A stretch of 64,000 nucleotides of DNA from Methanosarcina sp. KYL-1 (GTDB lineage: Archaea; Halobacteriota; Methanosarcinia; Methanosarcinales; Methanosarcinaceae): contig NZ_VOUA01000016.1 of NCBI RefSeq assembly GCF_024372725.1, forward strand, positions 22,563 to 86,562, given 5' to 3'. Each line of letters opens with the position of its first letter. The first letter of the stretch is position 1. A model generated the notes under the pieces. The model saw nothing but the letters and a program-made list of their open reading frames with translations. It was not told the DNA's origin and did no database searches. Shown in pieces: positions 37,665 through 49,350 of the stretch. Made by a program: the position numbers and the translations under genes.

Positions 37665-39431
37665 ATGCGAATAGCAATACTTAACAAGGACAGGTGTCAG
37701 CCCAGGCGGTGCAGCAAGGAGTGCGAAAAGTACTGCCCCAGGGTCAGGACAGGGGACGAAACAATCGTTTTCGAAGAGGACGGAAAGCCGGTAATATCCG
37801 AGGAGCTCTGCGTGGGTTGCGGGATATGCATTAACAAGTGCCCCTTCAAAGCCATCATGATCATAGGGCTGCCCGAAGCCCTGGAAGAGCCCACCCACAG
37901 GTACGGGCCCAACGGTTTTGCCCTCTTCGGGCTCCCCGTGCCCAGGGTCGGGAAAGTTACGGGTATCCTGGGACCTAACGGGATAGGAAAAAGTACTTCG
38001 GTCCAGATCCTTTCCGGAGCCCTGGTCCCGAACTTCGGGAAGGGTAAAGGGGACTGGGACGCCGTGCTCGAGCACTATGCAGGCACGGCATTGCACGACT
38101 ATTTCAAAGCCGTTGTGGATGGAAAGGTCCGGATTTCCCAGAAGCCCCAGTATGTGGACATGATCCCGAAAGCCTTCAAAGGCAAGACTTCCGAACTGCT
38201 CGAAAAGACCGATGAGAGAGGCGTCCTTGACGAACTTGTCGATTACCTGGACCTGAGGGGTGTAATCGGGCGCAAGATCACGGAGTTAAGCGGAGGCGAA
38301 CTGCAGAGGGTGGCAATAGCTGCCTGTGCGGCCAGGGACGCCCAGTTCTACTTCTTTGACGAAATCAGCCCTTACCTGGATATCTACCAGAGGATTAACG
38401 TGGCCCGCCTGGTCCAGGAACTTGCGAAGGAAAGGGCTGTAATGGTGGTAGAGCACGACCTTGCAATCCTGGACATGCTTGCAGACGTCGTCCACGTCAC
38501 CTACGGTGAACCCGGAGGATTCGGTGTGGTCACCTACCCAAAGAGCGTACGCGTCGGGATCAACCAGTACCTAAAAGGCTACCTCCCGGAAGAAAACATC
38601 AGGATTCGGCCCGAGGCTATCAAGTTCGAGGTCCACCCCCCAAGAGAGGATTCCGCTTTAAGGTCGGCGGTGACCTTCAACGGCTTTTCCAAGCAGTACG
38701 GGGAAGGCTTCTCCTTAAAAGCCACGGGCGGCAGCCTCCGGGAAGGCGAGGTGCTCGGGATCGTGGGCCCGAACGGGATAGGGAAGTCTACCTTCGTAAA
38801 AATCCTGGCCGGGGAAATCAAGCCGGATGTCGGGGAACCGGGAATCGATGTCAAGATTTCCTACAAGCCCCAGTACATTAAGGCCGATACGCCCGTGCGT
38901 GTCCAGGACTTCCTACGGGGAATTTCGAAGCAGTTTGGGACCAGTTACTACGAAGTTGAGATTGCAAAGCCTCTTCAGCTCGAGCGGCTCTACGACAACA
39001 TACTCACTGATTTGAGCGGCGGTGAACTGCAGAGGGTGGCAATTGCAGCCTGCCTCTCCCAGGAAGCCGACCTCTATATCCTTGACGAGCCGAGCGCCCA
39101 CCTTGACGTGGAACAGCGCTCCATGGTCACAAAGGTCCTGAACCGCTTTGCCGAAAACAACCAGAAAACCGCCATGGTGGTTGACCACGACATCTACATG
39201 ATCGACATGCTCAGCCAGCGCCTCCTGGTCTTCGAAGGCAAACCCTCTGTCTACGGTGAAGCCCACGGCCCCTTCAACATGAAGGATGGCATGAACAAAT
39301 TCTTAAAGAACCTCAGCATCACCTTCCGCCGGGACGAAGAGACCAGGCGCCCCCGCGTGAACAACCTGGGGTCAAGGCTTGACCGGGAACAGAAGGAAAG
39401 CGGGGATTATTACTACGCGGCGGCTGATTGA
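37665..39431 (+). CDS. Ribosome recycling ATPase ABCE1 (RLI)
   Basis: Twin ABC ATPase (588 residues) that splits post-termination ribosomes. The N-terminal region has two [4Fe-4S] motifs: CQPRRCSKECEKYCP and CVGCGICINKCP. ABC1 has GPNGIGKST, LSGGELQRVAIAACAAR and a Walker B YFFDEISPYLD. ABC2 repeats GPNGIGKST, LSGGELQRVAIAACLSQ and YILDEPSAHLDVEQR. A C-terminal hinge region follows. Everything expected is present. Start at ATG 37665. A single-copy essential gene in archaea. Confidence 0.97.
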   Translation: MRIAILNKDRCQPRRCSKECEKYCPRVRTGDETIVFEEDGKPVISEELCVGCGICINKCPFKAIMIIGLPEALEEPTHRYGPNGFALFGLPVPRVGKVTGILGPNGIGKSTSVQILSGALVPNFGKGKGDWDAVLEHYAGTALHDYFKAVVDGKVRISQKPQYVDMIPKAFKGKTSELLEKTDERGVLDELVDYLDLRGVIGRKITELSGGELQRVAIAACAARDAQFYFFDEISPYLDIYQRINVARLVQELAKERAVMVVEHDLAILDMLADVVHVTYGEPGGFGVVTYPKSVRVGINQYLKGYLPEENIRIRPEAIKFEVHPPREDSALRSAVTFNGFSKQYGEGFSLKATGGSLREGEVLGIVGPNGIGKSTFVKILAGEIKPDVGEPGIDVKISYKPQYIKADTPVRVQDFLRGISKQFGTSYYEVEIAKPLQLERLYDNILTDLSGGELQRVAIAACLSQEADLYILDEPSAHLDVEQRSMVTKVLNRFAENNQKTAMVVDHDIYMIDMLSQRLLVFEGKPSVYGEAHGPFNMKDGMNKFLKNLSITFRRDEETRRPRVNNLGSRLDREQKESGDYYYAAAD

Positions 39432-39560
39432 GCTGTGTTTTTACCTGTTACTCAAAAATTAACTGGTTAATCTAAAAATTTTGGCCTCCTTTCAAGGGGG
39501 CTCCAATTTTCTTTGTTTTTCCAAATTACTTTTTTATTTAATGCGGGAGTTTAGTTTCCG

Positions 39561-41765
39561 ATGAAGATTGAAAGCCTCGACCTGCCAGGTGAAGTGAAAC
39601 GGTTTTATCAGGACTCCGGGATTCTGGAGCTTTACCCGCCCCAGGCGGAGGCCGTGGAAAAGGGGCTGCTTGAAGGGGAAAACCTGCTTGCGGCAATTCC
39701 TACGGCTTCGGGAAAGACCCTGCTTGCGGAGCTTGCGATGCTGAAGTCCGTGCTTTCCGGGGGCAAGGCTCTCTATATCGTGCCCCTGCGGGCGCTTGCC
39801 TCGGAGAAATTCAGGCGCTTTAAGGAATTCTCTGGGCTCGGGATAAGGGTCGGGATTTCTACCGGGGACTACGACCGGCGGGATGAGGAACTGGGAATTA
39901 ACGATATTATCGTGGCTACTTCGGAAAAGACGGACTCCCTCCTCAGGAACGAAACAACCTGGATGCAGGAGATCTCGGTGGTCGTGGCAGACGAGGTCCA
40001 CCTTATTGATTCCCCTGACAGGGGGCCGACCCTTGAAGTCACTCTTGCAAAGCTGCGAAGGATGAACCCCTCATGCCAGGTCCTGGCGCTTTCAGCAACC
40101 GTGGGGAATGCCGGCGAGCTTGCGGACTGGCTGGGCGGGGGGCTGGTCCTGAGTGAGTGGAGGCCCACGGAACTCCGGGAAGGGGTGTTTTTTTCCGGGA
40201 CCTACTACTGCAGGGACAGGGAAAGGCCAGTGGAGCAGCCCACAAAGGACGAGGCTGTAAATCTTGTGCTGGACACCCTGCAGGAAGGCGGGCAGTGCCT
40301 GGTCTTTGAAAGCAGCAGGAAAAACTGTGCGGGCTTTGCAAAGAAGGCAGCTCCCGGGGTTAAAAAGACCCTTTCTGCCGAAGATAAGGAAACCCTGGGC
40401 CGGATTGCCGACGAGGTCCTGGAAAACAGCGAAACCGATCTGGGGACTACGCTTGCGGCCTGCATCCGTTCGGGGACGGCTTTTCACCATGCCGGCCTTA
40501 GCTCGGCCTTAAGGGAGCTTGTGGAAGAGGGCTTTCGGGCTGGCAGGATAAAGCTGATCTCGAGCACTCCTACCCTGGCAGCCGGGCTGAACCTGCCTGC
40601 GCGGAGGGTGGTCATAAGGAGTTACCGGCGCTATTCCCCCGAAGCCGGGATGCAGCCTATCCCTGTGCTTGAGTACAAGCAGATGGCAGGGAGGGCCGGG
40701 AGGCCCAGGCTTGACCCTTACGGGGAGGCCGTGCTCCTTGCCAAATCTTACGAGGAGTTCGTGTTCCTTTTCGATAACTACGTGGAGGCCGGAGCCGAAG
40801 ACATCTGGTCCAAGCTCGGGACCGAAAATGCCCTTCGGACCCATGTGCTCTCGACGGTTGCAAACGGGTTTGCCCGGACGAAGGAAGAGCTCATGGACTT
40901 TCTGGAAGCGACCTTTTTTGCCTTCCAGTACTCGAACTTCGGGCTCTCTGCCGTTGTGGACGAGTGCCTGGGTTTTTTAAGGCAGGAAGGGATGCTTGAG
41001 GATTCCGAAGCCCTCCTTCCCACTATGTTAGGAAAGCTCGTCTCAAAACTTTACATTGACCCCCTCTCGGCAGCCCGGATCGTTAAAGGCCTTAGTGATG
41101 CGGAATCCCTTACCGAACTTACCCTGCTGCACCTTGTCTGCAGCACTCCGGACATGCGCTTGCTCTACATGCGCAGCCAGGACTACGAAGAGGTTAATGA
41201 TTTTGTGATGACCCATGCCGATGAGTTCGTAAAAGTCCCGAGCTCCTTTGATATGGTGGAGTACGAATGGTTCCTGGGCGAGGTCAAGACCGCCCGCCTT
41301 GTCCTGGAGTGGATCCGGGAGAGGCCCGAAAACGAACTATGTGTAAAGTTCGGGATCGGAGAGGGGGATATCCGTGCAATTGCCGATATTGCCGAGTGGA
41401 TCATGCACGTGGCCGCCCAGCTTGCAGGGCTCCTGGGGCTAAAAGGTGCAAAAGAAGCCGCAGGACTTGAAAAGAGGATCCACTACGGAGCAGGCCCCGA
41501 ACTTATGGAGCTGCTTGATATGAAGGGGGTCGGGCGTGTCAGGGCAAGGAAGCTGTACGACGCTGGCTTTCGGTCCTCGGCAGACTTTGCAGGGGCAGCT
41601 CCGGAGAGGGTGGCTGCAGTCGTCGGGCCGAAGATTGCAGAGCGGATTTTCAGGCAGCTCGGCAGGGCCGGTCAGGGAGGTTCGGAGTTTTCTGCCGGAG
41701 GGCAGGGCCCGGAGGATGAAGCTGAAAAAGCTGGAGCAGGGCAGAAAACTTTCAACGATTTCTGA
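39561..41765 (+). CDS. hel308: ATP-dependent DNA helicase Hel308
   Basis: Superfamily 2 3'-5' helicase (734 residues) acting on stalled forks. Motifs are Q-like [46 protein letters not shown]-like [30 protein letters not shown] and [13 protein letters not shown]. The C-terminal ratchet and HhH part has [20 protein letters not shown]. The tail ([21 protein letters not shown]) ends in a short Phe motif, as in Hel308 proteins, where a C-terminal peptide is proposed to bind a clamp or RPA. Start at ATG 39561. Confidence 0.96.
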   Translation: MKIESLDLPGEVKRFYQDSGILELYPPQAEAVEKGLLEGENLLAAIPTASGKTLLAELAMLKSVLSGGKALYIVPLRALASEKFRRFKEFSGLGIRVGISTGDYDRRDEELGINDIIVATSEKTDSLLRNETTWMQEISVVVADEVHLIDSPDRGPTLEVTLAKLRRMNPSCQVLALSATVGNAGELADWLGGGLVLSEWRPTELREGVFFSGTYYCRDRERPVEQPTKDEAVNLVLDTLQEGGQCLVFESSRKNCAGFAKKAAPGVKKTLSAEDKETLGRIADEVLENSETDLGTTLAACIRSGTAFHHAGLSSALRELVEEGFRAGRIKLISSTPTLAAGLNLPARRVVIRSYRRYSPEAGMQPIPVLEYKQMAGRAGRPRLDPYGEAVLLAKSYEEFVFLFDNYVEAGAEDIWSKLGTENALRTHVLSTVANGFARTKEELMDFLEATFFAFQYSNFGLSAVVDECLGFLRQEGMLEDSEALLPTMLGKLVSKLYIDPLSAARIVKGLSDAESLTELTLLHLVCSTPDMRLLYMRSQDYEEVNDFVMTHADEFVKVPSSFDMVEYEWFLGEVKTARLVLEWIRERPENELCVKFGIGEGDIRAIADIAEWIMHVAAQLAGLLGLKGAKEAAGLEKRIHYGAGPELMELLDMKGVGRVRARKLYDAGFRSSADFAGAAPERVAAVVGPKIAERIFRQLGRAGQGGSEFSAGGQGPEDEAEKAGAGQKTFNDF

Positions 41766-41982
41766 TTCTTTTTCAACGATTTCTTTCCTTTTTTTCCATG
41801 ATTTCTAATCTTTTCTCTACGTTTGCTTCAATCCCGGGGTAAAATATTAAATGAGATCAGGGATTTAATGAGATCAGATTTATCGGTTTATATTTCGGAG
41901 ACCTAAGTTTATCTTTCGGATGTCTAAGGTTATATTTCGGAGATTTCAGGTTATATTTCAGGTTATATTAGAGATGGTCATC

Positions 41983-43275
41983 ATGTTATTCAAAAATTTG
42001 TCTGATGTTTCGGAAGCTGAAATGCAGAAACTGCTCTCCCGGGAGTCCGGGCTTGCAGATGTGGGGGAAACCGTTTCAGCCGTACTTTCTGATGTGCGGA
42101 TGCGGGGAGATGCGGCGCTCAGGGAATACACAAAGAAGTTTGACAAAGTTGAGCTTGCCGATTTTGAAGTAAGCGAGGAGGAGTTTGCACAGGCCCTCTC
42201 AGGCATCGATGCAGGGCTTCTGGAACACCTCAAGACTGCGGCTGCGAACATAAGGGCTTTCCACGAGGCCCAGCTGCCTGAGAAGACCTGGTTCATGGAG
42301 CTGAGCCCGGGAATTGTGCTCGGGCAGAAGGCAACACCTCTGGAGAGCGTGGGGGCCTATGCGCCCGGAGGCCGGGCTTCCTACCCGTCAACCGTGCTCA
42401 TGACCGTGATTCCTGCAAGGGTTGCAGGGGTTGAGAAGGTGGTCGTGTGCACACCTCCCGGGGCGGACGGTTCCGTGCACCCCCTGACCCTGGCTGCTGC
42501 AAAGGTTGCAGGGGCGGATGCGGTCTTCAAGCTCGGAGGCGTGCAGGCTGTCGGGGCCATGGCTTACGGGACCGAAACCGTCCCGAAGGTTGACAAAATC
42601 GTGGGGCCCGGAAACGTCTTTGTAACGGCTGCCAAGATGCAGGTCCGGGATGTTGCCGAGATCGATTTCCCTGCAGGCCCGAGCGAGGTGCTGATTATTG
42701 CTGATGAGTCTGCAGATGCGGTCATGGTTGCCTCGGATATCATTGCCCAGGCCGAACACGACCCGAATGCCGTCTCCGTGCTGGTCACAAGCTCCGGAGC
42801 CCTGGCCGAGGCCGTAAGGGAAGAGATGTTTGTCCAGGCTGAACAGGCTGCAAGGAGTGAAATTGTAAAGGCTTCCCTGAAGAATGCTGCAGTCCTTACC
42901 TCAGTTTCCCTTGACCAGTGCATTGACTTCAGCAACAAATTCGCTCCCGAACACCTCGAAATAATGGTTGTTGATTCGGATTCCGTGCTTGACAGGATCA
43001 AAAATGCCGGATCGATCTTTGTCGGGAACTATGCCCCTGTCCCTGTAGGGGACTACGCATCCGGTACCAATCACGTGCTTCCCACTGCCGGGTATGCGAG
43101 AATTTATTCCGGGCTGAATATAAACCACTTCCTCAAGTATTCGAGTATCCAGAAAATCAGCAAGAGTGGGCTTGAAAGTCTGAAAGAAACTATAATCGCG
43201 TTAGCCGAAGAAGAGGGGTTGCAGGCTCACGCTGACGCTATAAGAACCCGATTCGGGTACAGACCCTCTAAATAA
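41983..43275 (+). CDS. hisD: Histidinol dehydrogenase
   Basis: Zinc enzyme catalysing the last two oxidations of histidine synthesis. The ATG at 41983 gives [15 protein letters not shown]; earlier ATGs in frame (41974 and 41920) are possible but add no conserved residues. The protein is 430 residues. Seen are [95 protein letters not shown] and [13 protein letters not shown]. No other his gene is next to it. The upstream 100 bp holds imperfect repeats of GGTTATATTTCGGAGA. Confidence 0.95.
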   Translation: MLFKNLSDVSEAEMQKLLSRESGLADVGETVSAVLSDVRMRGDAALREYTKKFDKVELADFEVSEEEFAQALSGIDAGLLEHLKTAAANIRAFHEAQLPEKTWFMELSPGIVLGQKATPLESVGAYAPGGRASYPSTVLMTVIPARVAGVEKVVVCTPPGADGSVHPLTLAAAKVAGADAVFKLGGVQAVGAMAYGTETVPKVDKIVGPGNVFVTAAKMQVRDVAEIDFPAGPSEVLIIADESADAVMVASDIIAQAEHDPNAVSVLVTSSGALAEAVREEMFVQAEQAARSEIVKASLKNAAVLTSVSLDQCIDFSNKFAPEHLEIMVVDSDSVLDRIKNAGSIFVGNYAPVPVGDYASGTNHVLPTAGYARIYSGLNINHFLKYSSIQKISKSGLESLKETIIALAEEEGLQAHADAIRTRFGYRPSK

Positions 43276-43361
43276 TGTTTTGGCTAATCGATACTTATAT
43301 AAAACGTAAACGCATAAGAAAATTTGTTATTTTAAATAAATGAGGAGTAGTGGGGATTGGT

Positions 43362-43769
43362 ATGAAAATCAGAGTGGTTAGTTCACGGGAGGAAATTCCT
43401 TCCTTAAATCCGAATGAAAAGGTAGTACATCTAGCCTTCAGGCCTTCTAACAGGGATGTATTCATGCTTGCGGAAACATGCCCGAAAATAGAGGCTATAC
43501 AGCTTCCGAAGTCCTATCGTAGGACGGTTTCTAAGTCAATCGAGATGTTTCTGGAAATGCAGAAAATCAGCCTTCTGGAAGGGGATGTCTGGGGACACCG
43601 GAAGGACATAAATGAGTACTACAATGTGTCTCAGAATATTCTGGAAAAGATTCAGGAGTTAAAGGCCGACCGTTTCTCTAATGACATGATAGCCGATAAA
43701 CTTTCCAGAGAAAGCAAACTGAATTCGGACATGATCCTCTATATTCTAAGCAAGAAGAGCATGGAGTGA
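43362..43769 (+). CDS. DUF1699 family protein, first copy
   Basis: 135 residues from ATG 43362, with GAGGAG at 43342-43347 and GGGGA closer in. Begins MKIRVVSSREEIPSLNPNEK. Conserved parts are VHLAFRPSNRDVFMLAETCPKIE, LPKSYRRTVSKSIEMFLEMQ and EGDVWGHRKDINEYY. The C-terminal 45 residues look like a helix-turn-helix (VSQNILEKIQELKADRFSNDMIADKLSRES). The family is restricted to Methanosarcina and relatives and has no known role; a DNA- or RNA-binding regulator is plausible. TATA-like CTTATATAAAA lies at about 43293. A second copy follows 850 bp away. Confidence 0.82.
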   Translation: MKIRVVSSREEIPSLNPNEKVVHLAFRPSNRDVFMLAETCPKIEAIQLPKSYRRTVSKSIEMFLEMQKISLLEGDVWGHRKDINEYYNVSQNILEKIQELKADRFSNDMIADKLSRESKLNSDMILYILSKKSME

Positions 43770-44624
43770 GCCTGCCCTTTTTTCACTTTGTTTTTCCTGA
43801 TGAGGTGAGTCGGTTTTTGAATTGCGTCAATAGAGGGACATGGCGTCAGGTATGGATGTACGGGTTCCTATTAGGAGGGGTTTGAAGAATTTTTATCACC
43901 CAATCTGAAACTTTCCGGTTTGAAAGGGAATCCGGGCTGAACCTTCATTCTGGATCAGATTCCCCATATACCCTTTTTCGATAAGTTTTCGAGCAGGGCA
44001 CAGGGTATGGGATTTTTTTACTGTTCTTCCTGCAGGCCGGAGTAAAGGTAGCATCCATACATTATTTTAATTCAATTCCTGGTTTGCAGATAAAGACAGG
44101 CCCGAATCTGGCTGAATCCTATCTGGCTGAATCCTATCTGACTGAATCCAAATCCCGTGGAATCCATGTCTTTTTGATGGTGTCTGGTTAACAGACATGC
44201 CTGGCTAGCAGGCAACTCGCTTAAGGATCGTTAAGAGTCACTTCTTTTAGAATCCCTTCTTTTCACGAGTGCGCTTGTTTTTCGATGGACACAGTCGACA
44301 TCCATTTTAAGGGATAGCCGATTTCCGGGCTCGCATATTTCTGCATCAGTAGGAGCAGACAGATGGGAATGCAGGGGAGGTAACTTCTACAACAGTTTTT
44401 TAATATTATCCAATACTTTGTGAAAAAAATACGATGAATAAAAAGGAAATAACTCTCATCATACATTTAAATTTTTTTTACTCACACTTCCACAAATATC
44501 ATTTTTTTTCGAATATGTTGAGGTTGAGAAGGAAAATTTCAAGATTTAACATAGATAATTATTTAAGCATGGAAACCCAATGAATTTTGTCGATTTTAAA
44601 TTTATTTAATCCGGGGGGATAGTA
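43770..44624. other. Spacer between the two DUF1699 genes
   Basis: 855 bp, no gene seen. A 15-bp repeat based on ATCTGGCTGAATCCT occurs three times at 44104-44150. The last 160 bp are AT-rich, and a GGGGGG run directly precedes the second copy. Confidence 0.45.
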
Positions 44625-45032
44625 ACGAAGATTAGAGTTGTTAGTTCCAGAGATGAAATTATTTCGTTAAACCCTAACGAAAGAATTGTTCATCTAGCAT
44701 TCAGACCGTCAAATAAGGATATTTTTGCACTGGTAGAGACCTGTCCGAAAATTGAGGTAGTACAGCTTCCAAGGTCCTACAAAAGGACAGTTTCGAGATC
44801 TATTGAGATGTTTCTGGAGATGCAGAAAGTCGAGCTGTTTGAGGGGGATGTATGGGGTCACAGGAAGGACATCAACGAATACTATACAGTTCCTTCTTCA
44901 GTCATCGAGAAAATTAAGGACCTGAAAGCGGAAGGAGTTCCTGCTGAAGTTATTGCAGAAAAGGTGGCAAAGGAAAGCAAGCTCAATCCGAAGATGGTGG
45001 TTTACATTCTGAACCGAAAACAGTTTGAGTAA
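44625..45032 (+). CDS. DUF1699 family protein, second copy, with apparent ACG start
   Basis: In frame with the stop at 45032, the homologous protein extends upstream to codon ACG at 44625, followed by AAG ATT AGA GTT GTT AGT (KIRVVSS). The paralogue has ATG AAA ATC AGA at the same place, and both would be exactly 135 residues long. No ATG, GTG or TTG occurs between the in-frame TAA at 44608-44610 and codon 62. A GGGGGGAT site (44613-44620) lies correctly upstream. So the gene may use ACG, or carries a start-codon mutation or sequencing error. The next ATG, at 44808, would remove the first half of the conserved domain. The rest of the frame is intact and well conserved, including EGDVWGHRKDINEYY, so it looks under selection. 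Confidence 0.7.
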   Translation, partial: TKIRVVSSRDEIISLNPNERIVHLAFRPSNKDIFALVETCPKIEVVQLPRSYKRTVSRSIEMFLEMQKVELFEGDVWGHRKDINEYYTVPSSVIEKIKDLKAEGVPAEVIAEKVAKESKLNPKMVVYILNRKQFE

Positions 45033-45167
45033 ATGGGCTAATGCCAGGTGCAAAATCCGGGAATTCCCCGACTCCGGGGAAATTCCCGGGGCAACATCCC
45101 GGTTTTTGGCCTTATTGGGTGATTCTTTTCATTGCGTTTTTATGCAATTATTTTCGTTGCATTTTCA

Positions 45168-45219
45168 TTGCAATTTTTTCATGCAATTTTTTCATGCAAT
45201 TTTTTCATGCAATTTTTTC
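45168..45219. repeat. 13-bp tandem repeat ATGCAATTTTTTC
   Basis: Three exact units and one with T at the first base, between two converging genes; the last unit touches the trpB2 stop codon. T-runs of six on the plus strand could end transcription of the DUF1699 gene. Confidence 0.85.
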
Positions 45220-46516
45220 AGGAAAGTTCCCCGCTGAAGTACTTGTCATAGGAACCCATGTCAAAGTGCCCGTGTCCGCTCAAGTTGAAGAGGATGGTTT
45301 TTTCTTCTCCGGTCTGCTTGCATTTCAGGGCTTCGTCGATTGCGCAGCGGATGGCATGGGAAGACTCAGGAGCCGGGACTATGGCTTCAGTGCGGGCAAA
45401 TTGCACCGCGGCATCGAATACGGCGTACTGGTCGTATGAGACGGCTTCAAGAAGCCCTTCGGCGCAGAGCTTGCTGATGATCGGGGAATCCCCGTGGTAA
45501 CGGAGCCCTCCTGCGTGGATGGCCGGGGGGGTGTGCTTGTGTCCCAGGGTGTACATCTTGAGGAGAGGAGTCATCTCGGCCGTGTCTCCGAAGTCGTACC
45601 TGTAATCTCCTTTCGTAAGAGTCGGGCAGGCCGAAGGCTCGACTGCTATCACCCTTGCGTTGTGCTTTCCTTCCAGCCGGTCTTTTATGAACTCAAGCCC
45701 TATGCCTCCGAGGTTGCTTCCGCCTCCGCAGCAGCCTATAACTATATCTGGGTACGTTTCCACCATTTCAAGCTGCTTTTTGCACTCTGAGCCAATCACG
45801 GTCTGGTGCAGCACCACATGGTTGAGCACGCTTCCCAGGGCATATTTTGTATTCTCATGGGCTGCTGCGTCTTCCACGGCTTCGCTGATCGCTATTCCCA
45901 GGCTTCCGGGGGTGTCGGGCTGCTCTGCCAGGATCTTTTTCCCGAACTCCGTGTCCTGGCTGGGAGAAGGCACGACGTTTCCTCCCCAGAGGGTCATCAG
46001 GGATTTGCGGTAGGGTTTCTGGTAGTAACTGGAACGGACCATGTAAACCTTGCACTCGATATCGAAATAGTTGCAGGCAAGGGAAAGGGCGCTTCCCCAC
46101 TGTCCTGCACCGGTCTCGGTGGTGATCCTTTCTGTGCCTTCTTTCATGTTGTAGTAGGCCTGGGCAATCGAGGTATTTGTCTTGTGGCTGCCTGCAGGGC
46201 TTACGCCTTCGTATTTGTAGTAGATTTTTGCAGGGGTCTTGAGAAGCTTTTCGAGCCTGTGGGCCCTGAAGAGCGGGCTCGGCCTCCAGAGCCTGTAAAC
46301 GTCCAGCACCTCTTCAGGGATGTCGATGTACCGCTCCCCGCTCATTTCCTGCTTTATAAGCTCTTTTGCGAAGATGGGTTCCAGGGCTTCCGGACTGATC
46401 GGTTCCATTGTCCGGGGGTCCAGAGGCGGGTCAAGGGGAGAAGAAAGGTCGGCAAGGACGTTATACCACTGCCTGGGCATTTCGTTCTCGTCAAGGATGA
46501 TTTTTGTCTGTTCCAT
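45218..46516 (-). CDS. trpB2: Tryptophan synthase beta chain, TrpB2 type
   Basis: PLP enzyme of 432 residues joining indole and serine. The TrpB2 class is shown by its length, the extended N-terminus ([12 protein letters not shown] and [15 protein letters not shown]) and [21 protein letters not shown] with the PLP lysine. Also present are [32 protein letters not shown] and the late [13 protein letters not shown]. TrpB2 often lacks a TrpA partner and may salvage indole or use phosphoserine; no trpA is near. Start at ATG 46516. Confidence 0.93.
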   Translation of the reverse strand: MEQTKIILDENEMPRQWYNVLADLSSPLDPPLDPRTMEPISPEALEPIFAKELIKQEMSGERYIDIPEEVLDVYRLWRPSPLFRAHRLEKLLKTPAKIYYKYEGVSPAGSHKTNTSIAQAYYNMKEGTERITTETGAGQWGSALSLACNYFDIECKVYMVRSSYYQKPYRKSLMTLWGGNVVPSPSQDTEFGKKILAEQPDTPGSLGIAISEAVEDAAAHENTKYALGSVLNHVVLHQTVIGSECKKQLEMVETYPDIVIGCCGGGSNLGGIGLEFIKDRLEGKHNARVIAVEPSACPTLTKGDYRYDFGDTAEMTPLLKMYTLGHKHTPPAIHAGGLRYHGDSPIISKLCAEGLLEAVSYDQYAVFDAAVQFARTEAIVPAPESSHAIRCAIDEALKCKQTGEEKTILFNLSGHGHFDMGSYDKYFSGELS

Positions 46517-46890
46517 TGAATTTCTCCGTAACGTTCTCTGTACAAAAATATACCTTGGCGTATTTAAGTGTTATCTGGCTTCCATTTATGGGCTGTGCTA
46601 TCCACATGTTTACTTTGTTGAGGCTGAAGGGTTCCGGCAGGAGGGATCCCCAATTTCAAAAAATACTGAAGTTGAATACGGGAAAAGAGGCTCAGATAAA
46701 GATGAGAAGCCAAAAAATAATTCGGAAAGAAACAGGAGAATAGAAGGCGGCTTGAAAGTGGTTTGAAGGCGATTTGAAGGAGGTTTTTACCCCCACCTTC
46801 ATTTTTTTGCTTTATACTCCTCCATCATTAGCTTGCTTTATACTCCTCCATCATTAGCTTGCTTTATACTCCGCCATCACTATCTTGCTT
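46517..46890. other. Spacer between trpB2 and thiDN, with a 26-bp repeat
   Basis: 374 bp without a supported gene. A TATA-like region for trpB2 lies at about 46545-46570. The array at 46809-46886 abuts the 3' end of thiDN. Confidence 0.5.
46809..46886. repeat. 26-bp tandem repeat, three units
   Basis: Units start GCTTTATACTCCTCCATCAT and end TAGCTT. The first two are identical; the third has three changes. It ends directly before the thiDN stop. Confidence 0.9.
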
Positions 46891-48246
46891 TTATTCGACT
46901 CTTTTTGCAAGTTCGACTGCGAGCTTTGCAACTTGCGTGGCTCTTGCTCCGAGCAGGCGGACCATGGGCTCTTTTCCCACTCCGCCCTCGTCGTAGACCA
47001 CATCCGGTATGCTTCCGTATGCTCTGATTGCTTCGGCTGTGCCCCAGTCCATGGTACTGACGTTTTCGGGCTCTCCGGCCCGGTCAAAGGACGAGATGCC
47101 AAGTTCCATCTCCCTGCAGGCGGAAAGGGTTTTTTTGGAGTACTTTACGTTTACTGCTGCCCTGGTTCCAGGATCGCAGCGAAGGGCGGCGAGGACAATC
47201 CTTGCCACATGCCGGCTGGCCCCGAAATCCACGCAGCCTACCGGAACTGGCCGGCCCCTGTGCCTTACTATCCTGCCTTCAACGGCGGCAACGTCTTCAT
47301 AGCTTCCGGCACCAGGGACTGCCATTCCTATATTGCAGCCCACTTCCGGGATAAGCTTTGAAAAATCAGGGCTTTCTGCAAGGATTGAGACGGCTTCCTT
47401 CATGTCCTTAAGGACCAGGTAGCGCTCTTTTTCTTCCAGGGCCTGTCCAAGGGGGTTTACCGGGTTCACTCCCCTGCCTGCGGGCCGGCTTCTCAGGATT
47501 GCCTGCTCAACGAATTTCTTTGCTTTCCAGGCGGCGGTTCCCAGGTCATCTCCCAGGGCCAGGCAGGCTGTCATTGCCGCAGAGTAGGTGCAGCCCGAGC
47601 CGTGGGTGCCTCCCTTAACAAAAGTCCCGGAAACCCGGGTAAAGGCGCCTGAGCCAGCCTCGTAGAGGAGGTCAGTGGCATCCAGGTGTCCTCCGGTCAC
47701 AACCACGGCTTCGGCTCCGAGGTCTGCGATTTTCCGGGCTGCAAGTTTTGCATCGTCCGGGGTTTTCACGGGGATCCCGGCAAGGGCACCTGCCTCGGAG
47801 GCATTCGGAGTTATAACCCTGCAAAGGGGGAGGAGCTCTTCTATGAGGACGGTGAGGGCTTCTTTTCTAAGGAGGTCGCCTCCTGCCTCAGCTGCCATTA
47901 CCGGGTCGATTACAGGGGAAAGCTTATGCTTTTTTACCCGGGCTGCAACCTCACTTACAATCTCCGAAGAAGCAAGCATTCCGGTTTTTACCCATTTAAC
48001 GTCCATGTCCGAGCAGACAGCTTCTATCTGGCTGCCCACGGCTCCGGCGGCAAGGTCAAAAGTCTCCAGGACCCCGGTGGTGTTCTGGGCCGTAACCGAA
48101 GTGATTGCGCAGGTCCCATGGACCCCGAAGGCTGCAAAGGTCTTGAGGTCTGCGGCAATCCCGGCTCCTCCCCCCGAGTCCGAACCTGCAATTGTCATCA
48201 CAATGGGATTTTCTGGCACTGAGGTTTTTCCTGTCATTGTACTCAT
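46891..48246 (-). CDS. thiDN: Fusion of HMP(-P) kinase ThiD and thiamine-phosphate synthase ThiN
   Basis: Bifunctional thiamine enzyme, 451 residues from the ATG at 48246, supported by AGGAAACAGG just upstream. Residues 1-265 are Thi[53 protein letters not shown] and [22 protein letters not shown]. The last 190 are the archaeal ThiN domain, with [44 protein letters not shown] and [11 protein letters not shown], which joins the pyrimidine and thiazole parts where ThiE is lacking. It reads alone. Confidence 0.95.
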   Translation of the reverse strand: MSTMTGKTSVPENPIVMTIAGSDSGGGAGIAADLKTFAAFGVHGTCAITSVTAQNTTGVLETFDLAAGAVGSQIEAVCSDMDVKWVKTGMLASSEIVSEVAARVKKHKLSPVIDPVMAAEAGGDLLRKEALTVLIEELLPLCRVITPNASEAGALAGIPVKTPDDAKLAARKIADLGAEAVVVTGGHLDATDLLYEAGSGAFTRVSGTFVKGGTHGSGCTYSAAMTACLALGDDLGTAAWKAKKFVEQAILRSRPAGRGVNPVNPLGQALEEKERYLVLKDMKEAVSILAESPDFSKLIPEVGCNIGMAVPGAGSYEDVAAVEGRIVRHRGRPVPVGCVDFGASRHVARIVLAALRCDPGTRAAVNVKYSKKTLSACREMELGISSFDRAGEPENVSTMDWGTAEAIRAYGSIPDVVYDEGGVGKEPMVRLLGARATQVAKLAVELAKRVE

Positions 48247-48978
<732 letters not shown>

Positions 48979-49130
48979 TCTATATCAAGCACTTCGTCTA
49001 TTACCGTTAACCTCGGCTAGCATAAGAGCTTTATATATCACAGCCGCAGAACCTATCCAGAAAAACGAAATCGCTTCGGCTAATCAGATGTTACTTTAAC
49101 AGATGTTGATTTTTATCAGGAGATCTAGGA

Positions 49131-49301
49131 ATGAGTAAAGGTACGGCATCAATGGGAAAGAGACAGAAACACACGCATGTCAAATGCAGAAGATGCGGCA
49201 GTGTTTCTTACAACGTGCATACAAAACAGTGTACTTCATGTGGTTTTGGAAAAACTCCCCGCATGAGAAGCTACAAGTGGCAGGCAAAGTGCAAGTATTA
49301 A
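49131..49301 (+). CDS. rpl37e: Large ribosomal subunit protein L37e
   Basis: A 56-residue zinc ribbon protein. It reads [20 protein letters not shown], then the zinc pairs CRRCG and CTSCGFG with [16 protein letters not shown] at the end. The Cys arrangement and basic N-terminus agree with L37e. GGAGATCTAGGA before the ATG gives the site. It sits between the LSm gene and purF, probably in one transcript, although a TATA-like CTTTATATATC at about 49029 could give its own promoter. Confidence 0.96.
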   Translation: MSKGTASMGKRQKHTHVKCRRCGSVSYNVHTKQCTSCGFGKTPRMRSYKWQAKCKY

Positions 49302-49350
49302 ACCTGCCTGCCTCATTTTTACTATTTTTTACCTGCATCGGAGGTCAAGA

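Noticed and set aside
45806..46519. Open frame of 237 codons on the plus strand
   Set aside because: Antisense to trpB2, which carries complete PLP motifs.
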